NCBI RefSeq assembly: GCF_947507565.1
Contig: NC_089187.1
Coordinates: forward strand, 992,001-1,056,000
Reading direction: 5' to 3'
Source: Oscarella lobularis
Lineage: Eukaryota > Porifera > Homoscleromorpha > Homosclerophorida > Oscarellidae
DNA: 64,000 nt
Shown here: positions 44,358 through 55,862 of the stretch, one piece after another
How positions within the stretch are numbered: the stretch's first letter is position 1
Layout: each line of letters starts with the position of its first letter
Position numbers and translations under genes: made by a program
Notes under the pieces: generated by a model
Seen by the model: the letters and a program-made list of their open reading frames with translations, nothing else
What the model was told of the DNA's origin: nothing
Databases searched by the model: none

Positions 44358-45170
44358 ACTCCAAACAAGACTGCTTATTATCTCTCCAACTACCAATCAT
44401 CTATCCTCCCTTCCGCTATCCCGGATTAGGCCTTGCTACACTACTACGGCGCCTACGAGCTGTGTTCATCGCTGTCCGACGTATCATCCATAACGTAGTC
44501 TTCAAAACGCACCGGAAGTCGCGGGATCCGGCGTGGTCGTTCGGGCGGCTCGTCCTCCCTTCCGAGCATTTCTGGCGTAAGTGGGGGTGGTTGCTGGGCT
44601 TGAGTGTTGCCAGGAGGCTGGGCTACCGGGCTTGCGATCGGTTGCACGGGTGAAATTGTTACGTCGGGGCCATTGTACTTGCGATTGGTTGCGGTGTGTC
44701 GATCACAGGGCCACTCGGGAACCAGGATATGACGACGTCGTTAAAGTCCGTTACGGCATCTCCAGAGTCCGTACGGTGTGAGGTTTCGTTGCTCGTTCGT
44801 TCGTTCGCTCCGGTTCCTGGCTGCGGTTGTGAGTGTGATTAGGTGTCGTGGGGGACGCGAGTGTTTGTCCGTTGTGTACGGCGTCCATCGTGGTCGTGCT
44901 GGATGTGTCGTCGTCCGTCGCGTCGTTGAGTTGATAGCACGGGCGTAGGCGGTCGTGGTGGGTATACCCATCTGCGTCGCCTCCTTTGTGTGAATGTTGA
45001 ATTTGGTAAACGTCATTCTCTCCCTGTTTCCGCAGGATTTTAAATGGGCCGTCCCACACTGAAAGTAACTTGTAGGCTTTTCCTCGAAGTCGGCCTGGAT
45101 CATGCAGATAGACGAGGTCGCCGGGCGAGTACAAACGTACGTGGGGTGTCACGCCCTGACGTTGTCGCTC

Positions 45171-46253
45171 CTAGGCCGCCGTCAAATTGTCATCCACTAA
45201 CTCTCGCGCTCTAACGATCTCCGTGGATAACCGTCGAAGATACTCTGACGTATCCGTTGGCGGCGGGGGCGCGCGACTGCACGCGGTGTCGGTTGGCAGT
45301 CGAGGTTTCCTGCCGTATAGAAGCTCAAAGGAAGATGCTCCTGTCGAGGTTTGCCTTGAAACGCGGTAAGCGTGGAGCGCGAACGGTAGCCACCGATCCC
45401 AGTCAAGAGGACGATCCCGGCAGTACTTCCGGAGGATGTCGAAGATGGAGCCGTTAAACCGTTCGACCAAGCCATCGCCTTGTGGATGGTACGGGGTCGG
45501 GCGGGTTTTCTCTAATCCCATCATTTGGCACAAGTGGCGTATCACGCGTCCTTCAAAGCTTGGGCCCTGATCGGAGTGGAGTATTAGGGGGACGCCATGT
45601 CGCGATAAAATTCCGTTGTAGAGAGCCCGTGCCACCGTCTCGCTCTTTTGATCTGCAGTAGCGAATGCTTCCGGCCAGCGGGTGAAGTAGTCTGTACATA
45701 CTAAGACATATCGATTTCCCCGAACAGTCCGAGGAAGTTCGAGGAAGTCTATAGAAACCATTTCAAATGGCCCGCCAACGGGGATTGACCTCAAGGGCGC
45801 TTTTGGGCGAGGCGCTACGGCGTTCGCTCGTTGACAGGTCGAGCAGTGACGAATGTAGTCGTCAACGTCGGCGGAAAAGCCTGGCCAGTAGTAACGTTGC
45901 AGAAGTGTGTCGGTGGTTTTGCTGACGCCGAGATGACCGCTGAGAGGATCTCCGTGAAGTTGTTGCAGAATGGTTAGAACGAGAGCTTGCGGCACGACGA
46001 GGACCGACGTTGTTTCCAACCAGGCACCAAGACGGCGGTTGCGTCGTAAAATGTTGTGGTCGTCGAGCTGTAGCTGATCCCACACTTGCCGGTAGCGGCG
46101 ATGTGCACCCTGGCGCCAAATTCCTTCTGCTGGTCGTCGTCCTTCGTTCGCTCTAATGCGGACAATCACAGTTGCTAGGACATCGTCGGCTTCCTGCATA
46201 GCGCGGAGTTCTGCAACGTTGACGCTCGCTGGTATCGTCGTGACGGCACACAT
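45171..46253 (-). CDS. Gypsy integrase region
   Basis: An open frame of 360 codons within the gypsy element. An HHCC-type zinc finger (LSGHLGVSKT, HCSTCQRAN) precedes the catalytic core, whose acidic residues are seen in SIDFLELPRT, HSDQGPSFEG and GLVERFNGS. The C-terminal SH3/GPY-like part (GDLVYLHDP, WDGPFKILR) follows in an offset frame at 44741-45152, so the polyprotein is interrupted here too. Confidence 0.8.
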   Translation of the reverse strand: MCAVTTIPASVNVAELRAMQEADDVLATVIVRIRANEGRRPAEGIWRQGAHRRYRQVWDQLQLDDHNILRRNRRLGAWLETTSVLVVPQALVLTILQQLHGDPLSGHLGVSKTTDTLLQRYYWPGFSADVDDYIRHCSTCQRANAVAPRPKAPLRSIPVGGPFEMVSIDFLELPRTVRGNRYVLVCTDYFTRWPEAFATADQKSETVARALYNGILSRHGVPLILHSDQGPSFEGRVIRHLCQMMGLEKTRPTPYHPQGDGLVERFNGSIFDILRKYCRDRPLDWDRWLPFALHAYRVSRQTSTGASSFELLYGRKPRLPTDTACSRAPPPPTDTSEYLRRLSTEIVRARELVDDNLTAA

Positions 46254-46322
46254 TTGCGACAGTGCGTCAGCGTCGACGTGCAGTCGTCCTGGCTTTTACT
46301 CCACTGTGAAGTCGTACTGGCT

Positions 46323-46851
46323 TAGCCTCGTACCCTAGCCTCGTCTCCGCTTTCGCTAGTGCGCGCGGAGAGAGGCCTGGGCGCATACTACCCCTCGTGA
46401 CCCCTTACCTTTCCACGTGATTGCCGTTTAAGAAATCGCGCGTGCATGTCGAATTACAAGCCTGGTCGCCTTTGCCTTCGTGTTAATTTTCTAACTCACG
46501 TTCGCCACCTTCCGATAGCGTCTCAGGCAGACGTACATCTAGCACGCTACTTCTAGAAATGGCTCACAGTTCGGACTTCAAACGCGTTCTACCTCTTTTC
46601 GCGATTTCTGGGTAAGTAGACCTAAATGTACGCGAGTCGAAAGTCTGCCTGGGACGCGCTATCGGAAGGTGGCGAACGTGAGTCAGAAAATTAACACGAA
46701 GGCAAAGGCGACCATGTTTGTAATTCGACATGCACGCGCGATTCCTTAAAAGGCAATCACGTGGAAAGGGAGGGTCACGAGGGGTAGTATGCGCCCAGGC
46801 TCTCTCCGCGCGCATTAGCGAAAGCGGAGACGAGGCCTGGGTACGAGGCTA
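46323..46851. mobile_element. Foldback MITE inserted in gypsy RNase H
   Basis: It starts TAGCCTCGTACC and ends GGTACGAGGCTA, flanked by GTACTGGCT on both sides (46314-46322 and 46852-46860). The arms of about 230 bases are inverted copies (for example CGCTTTCGCTAGTGCGCGCG against CGCGCGCATTAGCGAAAGCG). Same ends and same 9-base duplication length as the element at 43867-44357, so one family, active after the gypsy element had inserted. Confidence 0.85.
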
Positions 46852-47258
46852 GTACTGGCTCAGGGTGTGCATCCAGCGACCGACTTTTCCCGCGGGGTGC
46901 TTCATCGTGTGGGGTGGACCAGCGGTCGGTGGTCAGTCACGATAACGGACGGTGCTCCCAAGAGGTATGGGTGAAAATGCGCTGTGCTCCAATTGAGAGC
47001 GAGCAGCTCCTTCTCCGTTGCGCCATAGTTTGTCTCTGTGGCACTCAGCTTCTTGCTGGCAAAGGCAATGGGGCGTTCGTGGCCGTCGATAATTTGGGAG
47101 GACGGCGCCAAGGCCAACGTAACTGGCATCTGTTTTGAGCCTGAATTGTTCCGAAAAGCACGGGAACGCCAGAACAGGAGCCTCGGTCAGCTTTGCCTTT
47201 AGGGTCGCAAAGGCACGCGCTGCCTCCGTTGTCCAGGCGAATTTGGAATGGCCTGTGG

Positions 47259-49268
47259 TCAGGTTGTGAAGAGGAGCGCGGCGATGGTAGAGAATCCAGG
47301 GACGAAACGACGATAGTACCCAGCAAAATTGATGAACGATCGTACCTCCGTTTTCGTACGCGGTTCGGGCCAATTCCGGACTTTATCCACTTTAGTCGGA
47401 TCCGTGGCGATACCCTCAGCGCAGACGATGTGCCCCAGGTACAGCACCTCCGATCGAACAAATTGGCACTTTTCCGTGCGTAATTTCAGTCCAGCCGTGC
47501 GTAGTCTCTCGAAGACTGCGCGCAGGTGGCAAAGGTGTTCCTCAAAAGCGCGGGAATGTAAAAGGATGTCGTCGAGGTACACCAGGCAAGTATCGAGCGT
47601 GAGTCCCCGAAGTACATCTTCCATCAGACGTTGAAATGTGGCTGGTGCATTTGTAAGTCCAAACGGCATCACTTGAAATTCGAAGTGGCAGCCATTCGAC
47701 GAAAAGGCAGTCTTAGCCCTGTCTTCCTCGGCCAAGAGGACCTGCCAATAGCCAGAGGCTAAGTCCAATGTCGTGAAGAATAGGGCGCCTCCGAGGCTGT
47801 CCAGGGTCTCGTCGATGCTAGGGATGGGGTACGCGTCTTTCACCGTAATGTCGTTGAGGAGACGGAAGTCCACGCAAAAGCGGAACTTCCCATTTTTCTT
47901 TGTCACCAGGATGACCCGGGACGACCATTGGCTGCAGCTCGGGGCGATGATATCGGCGTCCAACATTTCTTGGACTTCGCGATTTCTTTCGGCGCGAAGA
48001 TGGAAGGGCTGACGATATGGACGTTTATGAATTGGGCGGTCAGTCGTCGTAACTATGCGATGCTGGCAAACATTGGTGCGCCCCAGATCGAACGGATGGC
48101 GGCTGAAAATGTCGTTGTATTCCATGAGGAGAGTCTCCAGAGCGGCACTTTGTGAGGGTGTCAAAGCAGGCGTGTCCGGAGTGGCGGTATCCACTGATCG
48201 GGTGGCGACGTATTCGAAATAGAGGCTGTTAGGGGTCGAGGGGTCTATCTCTTCCGCCGTTCCGAGTCGCTTGCCTTTGTACAGTTTACGTTGTCCGCCC
48301 ACATTGAAAACCCTGACAGGGATGATGCCAGTAGTATTGTTGGCCAATGGCGCGGGGACGATCAGGTCATATTTCTCCGCCAGTTGCTCTGACGGTTCGA
48401 ATAGCAGCGGATGAGACGAGGAGGTGCAACGCTCTTTGTTGTCGGGATAGACGACTGCACCGGCGACTATCATTTCCATCTGACCGGGCGAAAACACGAC
48501 GGACTCAGCGAGTACAACTGAGTACAACGGGGACGACGGGGTCGGCGATGCGAGCAACGACGAAGGTGGGGGAGGGGCGATGAGTGGGTGGGAAAATCCC
48601 GACGGTAATTGTAATTGACGACGCGAGACGAGCAGGTCAATGTCGTGTTGGGCGATAAAATCTGCACCGAGGATCGGATTGGCAGTGATCGGCGCGACAC
48701 GAAAATAGTGTGGCGTTGTCCACGCCCCGATTGTAAGTGGAAGATTCAGTGCGCCGAGAACCGGGATGTTATGTCCGCTAGCCATCGATAACTGTTCGGT
48801 CGACTGTCGGACATTCGTCGGGGCGAATGACGGCGGAATGATCGAAACGGCCGCGCATGAATCGAGGCACCGGCTTGAGTGGCCATTTACCATAGCGTCA
48901 ACTTGGAAAACGGCGGCGAAGTGCGGTGAGACCGGTTGCAACGCGCCGACCGCGAAGGGCAGGAGTAAGGGTTCGTCGCGCGAAGGGAGCGGGGAACACT
49001 GTTGATGGGTGTCATGTTTTGCGCTAAACTTCGTGCACATCATGCGAATGTGTCCCAGTTCACCACAATTCCAACAGCGGCGCTCCGCCAAAGGCACAGA
49101 CGAACGTGGTGCGTACGGAACGCCAGACGACACAGCGAACGAAGCGTGAGCCGGTGACTCCAGGCGAATAACGCGGTTGAGAAGAGAGGAGAGTAACGTA
49201 GATTGTTGTTCGACTGCTTTCGACAAGGTGTCTGCAGGTGTGGCCGAGGCGACAAGTGAAGGTGGCAC
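47259..49268 (-). CDS. Gypsy CCHC-protease-reverse transcriptase region
   Basis: An open frame of 669 codons. Order: CCHC knuckle at about residue 70, aspartic protease at about residues 120-220, reverse transcriptase from about residue 380 with FRFCVDFRLLN, MPFGLTNAPATFQ and the YLDD active site, ending in the connection to RNase H (GYYRRFVPGFS). The protease active site reads LDSCAAVS, with Cys where the family has Gly after Asp-Ser/Thr; this may inactivate it. The frame is lost just after the last motif. Confidence 0.8.
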   Translation of the reverse strand: MPPSLVASATPADTLSKAVEQQSTLLSSLLNRVIRLESPAHASFAVSSGVPYAPRSSVPLAERRCWNCGELGHIRMMCTKFSAKHDTHQQCSPLPSRDEPLLLPFAVGALQPVSPHFAAVFQVDAMVNGHSSRCLDSCAAVSIIPPSFAPTNVRQSTEQLSMASGHNIPVLGALNLPLTIGAWTTPHYFRVAPITANPILGADFIAQHDIDLLVSRRQLQLPSGFSHPLIAPPPPSSLLASPTPSSPLYSVVLAESVVFSPGQMEMIVAGAVVYPDNKERCTSSSHPLLFEPSEQLAEKYDLIVPAPLANNTTGIIPVRVFNVGGQRKLYKGKRLGTAEEIDPSTPNSLYFEYVATRSVDTATPDTPALTPSQSAALETLLMEYNDIFSRHPFDLGRTNVCQHRIVTTTDRPIHKRPYRQPFHLRAERNREVQEMLDADIIAPSCSQWSSRVILVTKKNGKFRFCVDFRLLNDITVKDAYPIPSIDETLDSLGGALFFTTLDLASGYWQVLLAEEDRAKTAFSSNGCHFEFQVMPFGLTNAPATFQRLMEDVLRGLTLDTCLVYLDDILLHSRAFEEHLCHLRAVFERLRTAGLKLRTEKCQFVRSEVLYLGHIVCAEGIATDPTKVDKVRNWPEPRTKTEVRSFINFAGYYRRFVPGFSTIAALLFTT

Positions 49269-49790
49269 CGTTGAAGTGCAGGTCGGTTGTCGGTCGTCAG
49301 CGCGGCGACGTTCTTCGGATAATCGGCAGCGTTCACTTCCAGCGCGATGCGAATGGCGTCGTCCAAGCTCTTCGGATTGCCGTAGCGAACGCGGAGACGG
49401 CGAATGCTGTCCCGCAGACCATCGAGGAATTGGTCGCGGCTGAGCAGATCGCGTTGCGCGATATCCATTGTGGGGAAAGCTTGCGCGGCGAGACCCCGAA
49501 TCGCGTTTCCAAAAGCCAAAATACCTTTGTCGCTGCGTTGCGTGCGGAGCCGAAACGTAGAGCGCTTAACCTAGTGATGATTGGCCGGCAGGAAACGATC
49601 GCGAAGAGCGGCGAGAAGCGTGGATAACTGAGATTTTGTCTCCGGCGACAATGAACGAAGGGCTTCGCGAGCTGGGCCTTGTAACCGCAGCTGGAGCACG
49701 TGGCGGTCAGAGCCGTATATAGAGAGAGCAACCCCGGACATGGACGCCATTTTGTGTCCAACCCTCCTTCCAAGAACGCAACGTTCATAT

Positions 49791-50430
49791 CCTTCTAAGT
49801 GAATCTATACCAAACAAAAAGTCCTTGAATCAGTGCGCTCTACTGTCTTACGTAGTTTTACACCGTTCTGTGCCGCCGTTTTAGACTAACCGTCATGCAC
49901 ATTTCCTGTGTATGGATTCAATCCGGATTGAAACACCTTTCTTCGTACGAACAGGCCTAAAAATGCTTATAAACGATATATTATACTTCGTTGCTCAAAC
50001 TGTTGAAAACGATTTGAAATTTTTTCTCCAAAATAATAAACGGATTTTAAGGAAACTAGCGCGCGCTACTCAACAAGTAAATCGAGTTCTGCATCATTTG
50101 ACAGACTTGGCGAGGCTCCTCATCGCCATAGATCTACTTCCTCGAGCAATTTCTCTCGTTTTCCATTTGGCATTTGCTCTTCTGCAAAATATGGCTAATG
50201 TTGTTTTAGTGTAGTTTGACAAGAGTTTGCCTTTGACGTCATGACACGGCGGAAGGTCTACATCGGCAACCAGAGACTTCGCCTCGTCCAACAAGTGCTT
50301 CTTTGCTTTATGTAAGCTAAGCATTTTTTTCTCACTGATGCTTCTTTTATCATCATTTCAACAGAAAGAATCATAGTGAAGACGGGATCGGTTGCTTTAG
50401 TGAGACACCCGGATTTATATTCTTTCAAAT
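49791..50430. other. Unassigned stretch with a possible minus-strand exon
   Basis: A minus-strand frame at 50094-50324 (LHKAKKHLLDEAKSLVADVD) has coding-like composition and a nearby TTTTGCAG acceptor, but I cannot assign a family or connect it. No LTR copy or RNA gene is found. Confidence 0.3.
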
Positions 50431-51541
50431 TTGTCAGACTATGAGGTAGTTTTTGGCTGTTTTCTCGATTTGTCTAAGGCGTATGATCGGGTGGTCCATC
50501 CTCTACTCTTTCTGAAGCTATTACAGCGTGGTACTCCTAGCTTTCTTGTACGGTTTTTGAGAGAGTGGTATTTGAGTCAGGAAGTGAGGATACGGTGGGA
50601 CTCGGCTTTTTTTCTACCACCAACGGTGTACGTCAGGGTAGTGTGCTATCGCCAGTTTAGTTCACTGTTTTCATCGATGGTCTCGTTAAGTCATTGGCAG
50701 CGTCTGGGTATGGCCCTTGGGCGAATGGGTGCTTTTGTGGTTGCGCTTTATTTGCGGACGACATAGCCCTCACTTCACCAACCCGGCAGGGTTTACAAGC
50801 CTTGCTATCGTTGTGCGCCGATTTTGCTAGGCAGAATCTGTTGAAATTTAATGTTGGCAAGAGTAAAGCAATGGTTTTCAAGTCATCGTCTCGGGTTGAT
50901 GTAGCTATTCCTACCTTCTTGTTGGATGGACAGGGTTTGCAGGTGGTAGAAGATTTTTTGCACTTGGGTCATGTCATATCTTCAGTTATTATCTCGGATG
51001 AGTCAGGTGTTTTGGCGCGGTGCCGACGGTTCTATTCGGCGGTGTTTTGCATTTTGGGTCTTGTGCCTGGCGTTGGGATACAGCCACAGGTGTGGAAGAA
51101 GATTATGGACTCGATTCTGCGGCCCATATTGGCGTATGGGAATGAGTTATGGCGGTTGCGGACGTCTGGGGTGGCTAGTGTCCTCCATGCGACTTGGAGA
51201 CGTGGCTTCAGACGCGGTCTACGGATCTCGGACAGAACTTCGCTGAAGGAGATGTATGGAGGCCATTTCGTTGAAATGGAGGACATTCTGAAAAAACAGC
51301 AGTTACTTTTCTTGTGGCGGAACTGCCACTCGTCGAATCCCATTGTTCGGAATTTTTCCTTAAATCCTTTTTATCGTTCCAGTAAGAGTCCTATGGTTTC
51401 CGTTCCGGTGTCTGAGAGATCACGTCTTTTATACCTGACTTATATGGAGTTCAAGTCTTGGCTGAAGAAGAACTGATTTTAGTGTGCTATATGTTTTGCC
51501 CTTATTCGGGTACTGCTCCGTCTGTGAGCGATTCAAATTTC

Positions 51542-51573
<32 letters not shown>

Positions 51574-51574
51574 T
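50431..51574 (+). mobile_element. 5'-truncated LINE retrotransposon
   Basis: It begins inside the reverse transcriptase (FGCFLDLSKAYDRVVH), changes frame near 50650, and continues with LFADDIALTSPTRQGLQALL, the conserved catalytic ADD motif, then a thumb and C-terminal region ending SWLKKN at 51474. A short 3' untranslated part ends in a TAA-repeat tail (51541-51574), as in many non-LTR elements. The frame change and 5' truncation make it inactive. Confidence 0.85.
51541..51574. repeat. TAA microsatellite, LINE tail
   Basis: Eleven or so copies of TAA directly follow the LINE 3' end. On the minus strand they read as a run of isoleucine codons, which is not coding. Confidence 0.8.
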
Positions 51575-52470
51575 GATCGCCTTCGTGACTTATCATCTCC
51601 TCCTTGGCCTCTTCGTGGTTGTTTTTCTGTTTGATGGCGGAAAGGCATTCGTCGTAGACAACTTCGTTTTGCTCGACAGATCGTATGCAATATCCAGCGA
51701 TGTAGAAAAGACTTGTGCGTTCTGCGTTGTCTAGATCATCCACTTCAGCGACATCTGTAGGCTCTATATCAACGAAACCTTCCGTAACAGCCGAATTGGA
51801 TATTTCACTGTTGCTCCAGTCGAATTCAATGCAAGGCGTGATGGCCATTTTGTCGAGAGTGAGGCAACATAGTGTTTCGTGCTAGTGCATTTGGGACACT
51901 TTCGTGGACAGGCTATCAAAAATGTCATCTATGATGCCTGATTGAAAGTTTACGTTTGACATTCGTCTTTGCAATGTGCGGACCGATGGAAAGGGGTGCC
52001 CCTGCTGCAATAGCATCTTATAGCCTGTTGTACCGCTGGCAAAACGAAGCTGTAGCGCCTTCTTCACTGTTTGAGTAGACCAATAGACTCCCCTCATTCC
52101 TCCACGGCCCATGGCCTCGATTTGATCAGAAGCAAACAATTTCCAAAGGGACGATGTCATTTTCACGTGGCGGCGAAAAACGATGACTTTTCTGCTTTGG
52201 CAGATTTCAAAGAGTAGGTCAATTTCTTGATTCTTTCTTTGAAACGTGGAACTTCGGCCGAATGGGCTTGCTCAATAACTTGCATGTCTTCTGTGGCATC
52301 AAATGGTTCTTCTGCCTCTTCCACAACGTCATGCACATCTACTCCGCAAAGTAATACGTATGCAGTTGATAATAACCTATCTCACCTTTCTCGATCGGTC
52401 CAGGGTTCATGTGCGCGGACTTGGCATACGAATGATCGGAAGAACGCTTTCGGACGTTTCGGTACATAGT
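51575..52470 (-). pseudogene. Relic of a THAP/P-type transposase
   Basis: Minus-strand frames include a coiled segment (QVIEQAHSAEVPRFKERIKK), the stretch VKKALQLRFASGTTGYKMLL then HPFPSVRTLQRRMS typical of the N-terminal half of P-type transposases, and, after a deletion, AERTSLFYIAGYCIRSVEQN from the C-terminal half. The catalytic core is absent and in-frame stops occur. It differs in sequence from the element at 39166-43659, so it is an older, separate lineage. Confidence 0.6.
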
Positions 52471-52483
52471 CCACTATGGAATG

Positions 52484-52560
52484 ATAAACAGGAAAAAATT
52501 CGCAACAAAAAAATATATTCGCAACAAAAAATATATTCGCAACAGCCGCGCCCGAGTAAT
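52484..52560. repeat. GTTGCGAATATATTT minisatellite, short copy
   Basis: Three units containing TTCGCAAC separated by A/T runs. The complement and its flank (CTGTTTATCATTCCATA) match 55100-55140 (CGGTTTATCGTTCCATA), so both loci belong to one repeat or element family. Confidence 0.6.
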
Positions 52561-52589
52561 GAGGCATGCGCAATGGCTTTTGTACGCAA

Positions 52590-54760
52590 GGATAAAGGCT
52601 GGTGGTGACCAGAGTGAAAGATTCTCTCCTCTATTTCTCCGTCCAGTAATGCCTGCAATTCTGCCCCGGTTTTGGCTTCATTTATCTGAAACTGAACCTT
52701 ACCACCACAAAACTAAACAATGAACTAAGACCTCCATGACTTTGCAGCGAACTCCGTGGTCGGGAATGTCAGCAAAGCTGATTGCTTTTGTCGCTTCGTC
52801 AACGTCTCCCGATAAGAGATAGTAGACGACAGCCATCGGTAATCCTGGCAGGCAGGACGCTCCACGCAAAAGAGCGTGGCACATTATTTTTCCAACAATA
52901 AAGAACAGTCCAGCCGAAAGAGCTGAGTAGTCTTGAACGGGGAGTTAGTGGTCTTTTTCCCCTATTACATTATTGTTTGAAATTAGGGTTTGTCAGGGTA
53001 AACTCACCTTCAAACAGACGTAACCCTCCTTCTCCAGACAGGAGAGCACTGTAAACAGTGAAGAAGAATTCACGGGCTGGTCCCCCGCAATCGATCCCAC
53101 TCTCCTTTGCATACCTAGGTAATCATTAGGCGTGTTTCCAGTGTCGTTTCAGAATTCTTGTAGATCTTCAATGCTTGAGGAAGAAGTGGTGAATTTCGGT
53201 CAATATGGACCACTTTGGCGTTGCAATTCACAACATCATCGACGAATTCAGCAAAGACGTCCTCCTATTTCCTATGCATTTGAGAGACAGCAACTTCTTG
53301 ACAGTCTAAACTTTATAATTACCCTAATGTGACCAAAAGTTGTATCTCAATTGCCAACCACTGTCAAGGAGAACTTCACAAGCCGACTGTTCCTCTCCGC
53401 TGTTTTCTTTCAAGACATTCTCAATGACACAACGTTTGTGTCCCGTAAATATTGCACACAAACGATCAACCTTTTCCTGTGAAAAATTGTCAATTGAAGT
53501 CTTAAACAAACGAAACGACATTGTACCGGAAAAATGTCAGACATTTCACCAAATTCCCAACATTGGCTAGATGATCCTTCCAACGGAGGCAGTTCACAGA
53601 TGCGGGCGTAGTCTTTAGCAGCCTCGGCCGTTGGTGGCGATCCAAAACGAGACGGCCCAGGCTGCCCAACGACGGCAGAAGAGGAGCTCCGCTGACCAAC
53701 GCCGGCGCGCGATGAACCAGGCTGCCCAACGACGGCAGACGAGGATCTCCGCTGACCAACGGCAGCTGAATTGCGAGATAAACCTAGCAAAGGCTTGTCA
53801 AATAACATTGTTAGCAGGAAACAAACCAGTTGAGACTGGCTGAACGAAGTCCCAGGTGAACTGCCGAGAAGAGCCCGCAGCAGGAAGCGATGGAGGTATA
53901 GGTTCCCTACATTGTCAGTTGTTGACAACGAACCGGCACTGTATTAAGTAAACTACTAACTGTTCTTCCAAGCACTCAACGTCTCCGACGTCTGCACTGG
54001 TCGATTCCCACGCCGATGCTTACAAAGATGCCTTTCAAAGTTTGATTAAAAACTCTGATTACAACGTGTCACACACGCTTACTTCATAGCCCTTTTGCTG
54101 GATATAGACTCCACCTTGGCCGTAGAAATGCTTCAGACTGTGTCCATCCCAACGAAATTCCGGACCAACATTGGGTGAGTCAATACAAGCATTGACTACT
54201 TTGACGAAGTTGAACCTTTATGAAGTAGATAAGGGATAAGAAAAGACTTTGCGTATAATCATGTACTGATTTTCGCTTGAATATTGGTCGAAATGGTCGG
54301 AGAAAATGTGATGAATAAGATCAACAATTGTCCACTCAGATGCATCTTTTGAAAATGTAACACTGTTGACGACCCGCTTATCTCGATACATTGTCGACTT
54401 GTTTCTTGGAACAGAGGTGTCTTCTGCAAGCAGAAGGTAGACGTCCTTTATGAACGTCTGCTGCTGTTTGCTCTGGCGACGAACACCTGCACAAAATTAG
54501 AATCGATAGAATGGCATAGTTGTTCCGGATAACATACTTTCTCTACGGTTTCGTGAAGGATAAGGGTGTGATGACGCTCTTTGAAACGACCGCGACGAAT
54601 CGCGAATGTGCGATTCGTCCTGCCACTGCTGTATACGACCACCATTCTTTAATAGCTTTGCCGCGACTGCGGTACTTACTCTTCGGCGGTTTCCGTGCGA
54701 CGCAATGGTTGGAAAAAGTCGAGAGAGCTCGGACTGTCCACTACTAAAGCAGGCAATATG
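52590..54760 (-). pseudogene. CUE-HECT-type E3 ubiquitin ligase remnant
   Basis: HECT ligases pass ubiquitin to substrates through a C-terminal cysteine. Minus-strand exons read: SPSSLDFFQPLRRTETAEE with a donor (near 54690), a segment of unknown fold (FIKDVYLLLAEDTSVP, VGPEFRWDGHSLKHFYGQGG), a Ser/Gly-rich repeat region (53640-53780), a CUE-like domain (KVDRLCAIFTGHKRCVIENV, SACEVLLDSG), then HECT N-lobe parts (AKVVHIDRNSPLLPQALKIY; GIDCGGPAREFFFTVYSALL; ALLRGASCLPGLPMAVVYYL). An in-frame TAG lies just before EDVFAEFVDD. The C-lobe with the catalytic Cys is missing; sequence at 52480-52590 is instead GTTGCGAA-type repeat, followed by the P-like relic. Related genes exist as multi-copy families in other invertebrates. 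Confidence 0.6.
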
Positions 54761-55002
54761 CAGAGCAAGCCAGGCGAGACATCGAAAGCTTACGTATCGC
54801 TTCTTCCTGGCACCGACGCGTTCTCAGCCGATCCTATTCCGCCCAAAACGTCGTTCGTCGCCGGATTAGACGCTATTCTAGCCGTCGTTTGCCGAAAGTT
54901 CTCCGCCATGTCTGTTTTGCGCCCAAAACGATGCGAGAAAGAGCCCGTAAAACGCCCGGACAAGTACCTCCCGGATTGGAGAGTGTTTAGGTACGTGGCT
55001 GG

Positions 55003-55122
55003 CCCGTTGCGAACGCATATGAGCCCGTTGCGAACGCATACAAACCCGTTGCGAATGCATATGGGTCGTTGCGAATACATTCGCGCACGTTGCGAATACA
55101 TATACGGGTTGCGAATATTTGC
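55003..55122. repeat. GTTGCGAA-type minisatellite
   Basis: Six units of about 20 bases: CCGTTGCGAACGCATATGAG, then variants with GCGAATGCATATG and GCGAATACATAT. Related to 52484-52560 in the opposite orientation. Frames across it on both strands are repeat products. Confidence 0.75.
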
Positions 55123-55159
55123 CGGTTTATCGTTCCATAATAAACGAATCTAGCTTTTT

Positions 55160-55739
<580 letters not shown>

Positions 55740-55862
55740 GGTTAGAACATTAGAAAATTAGAAAAAGTAATTACAAAATTAGAATTATAAAGTTGAAAAC
55801 TAGGATTAGAAATTATAAAATTAGAATTAGAAATTACAAAATAGAAATTAGGATTTACAAAA
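55740..55862. repeat. Degenerate A-rich repeat (TTAGAAATTACAAAA type)
   Basis: Seven or eight imperfect units with TTAGAA, ATTACAAAAT and ATTATAAAAT. Directly adjoins the microsatellite and the broken integrase of the gypsy element. Confidence 0.6.

Larger units (their letters stand above)
44450..49790 (-). mobile_element. Ty3/gypsy retrotransposon, defective
   Basis: Read on the minus strand: a damaged gag (about 49040-49740), a CCHC knuckle (CWNCGELGHIRMMC), an aspartic protease region (about 48900), reverse transcriptase with YLDD, RNase H, an integrase with an HHCC-like finger and the three acidic residues (FL in SIDFLEL, HSDQGPSFE, VERFN), and an integrase C-terminal segment. The main frame (47259-49268) is open, but RNase H is split by at least two frame changes and by the MITE at 46323-46851, so it is dead. 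The polypurine tract and 3' LTR probably begin near 44420; the flanking DNA of the P element and of the 43867 MITE then lies in that LTR. No matching 5' LTR is found above 49790. Confidence 0.8.

Noticed and set aside
43910-44400. Mirror frames of 65 and 104 codons (MYHRSASLTSYPRDPG and its partner)
   Set aside because: Produced by the inverted arms of the 43867 MITE.
49912-50214. A 100-codon plus frame (MDSIRIETPFFVRTGLKML...)
   Set aside because: The minus strand across the same bases has better coding composition and a candidate acceptor; neither is strong enough to call.
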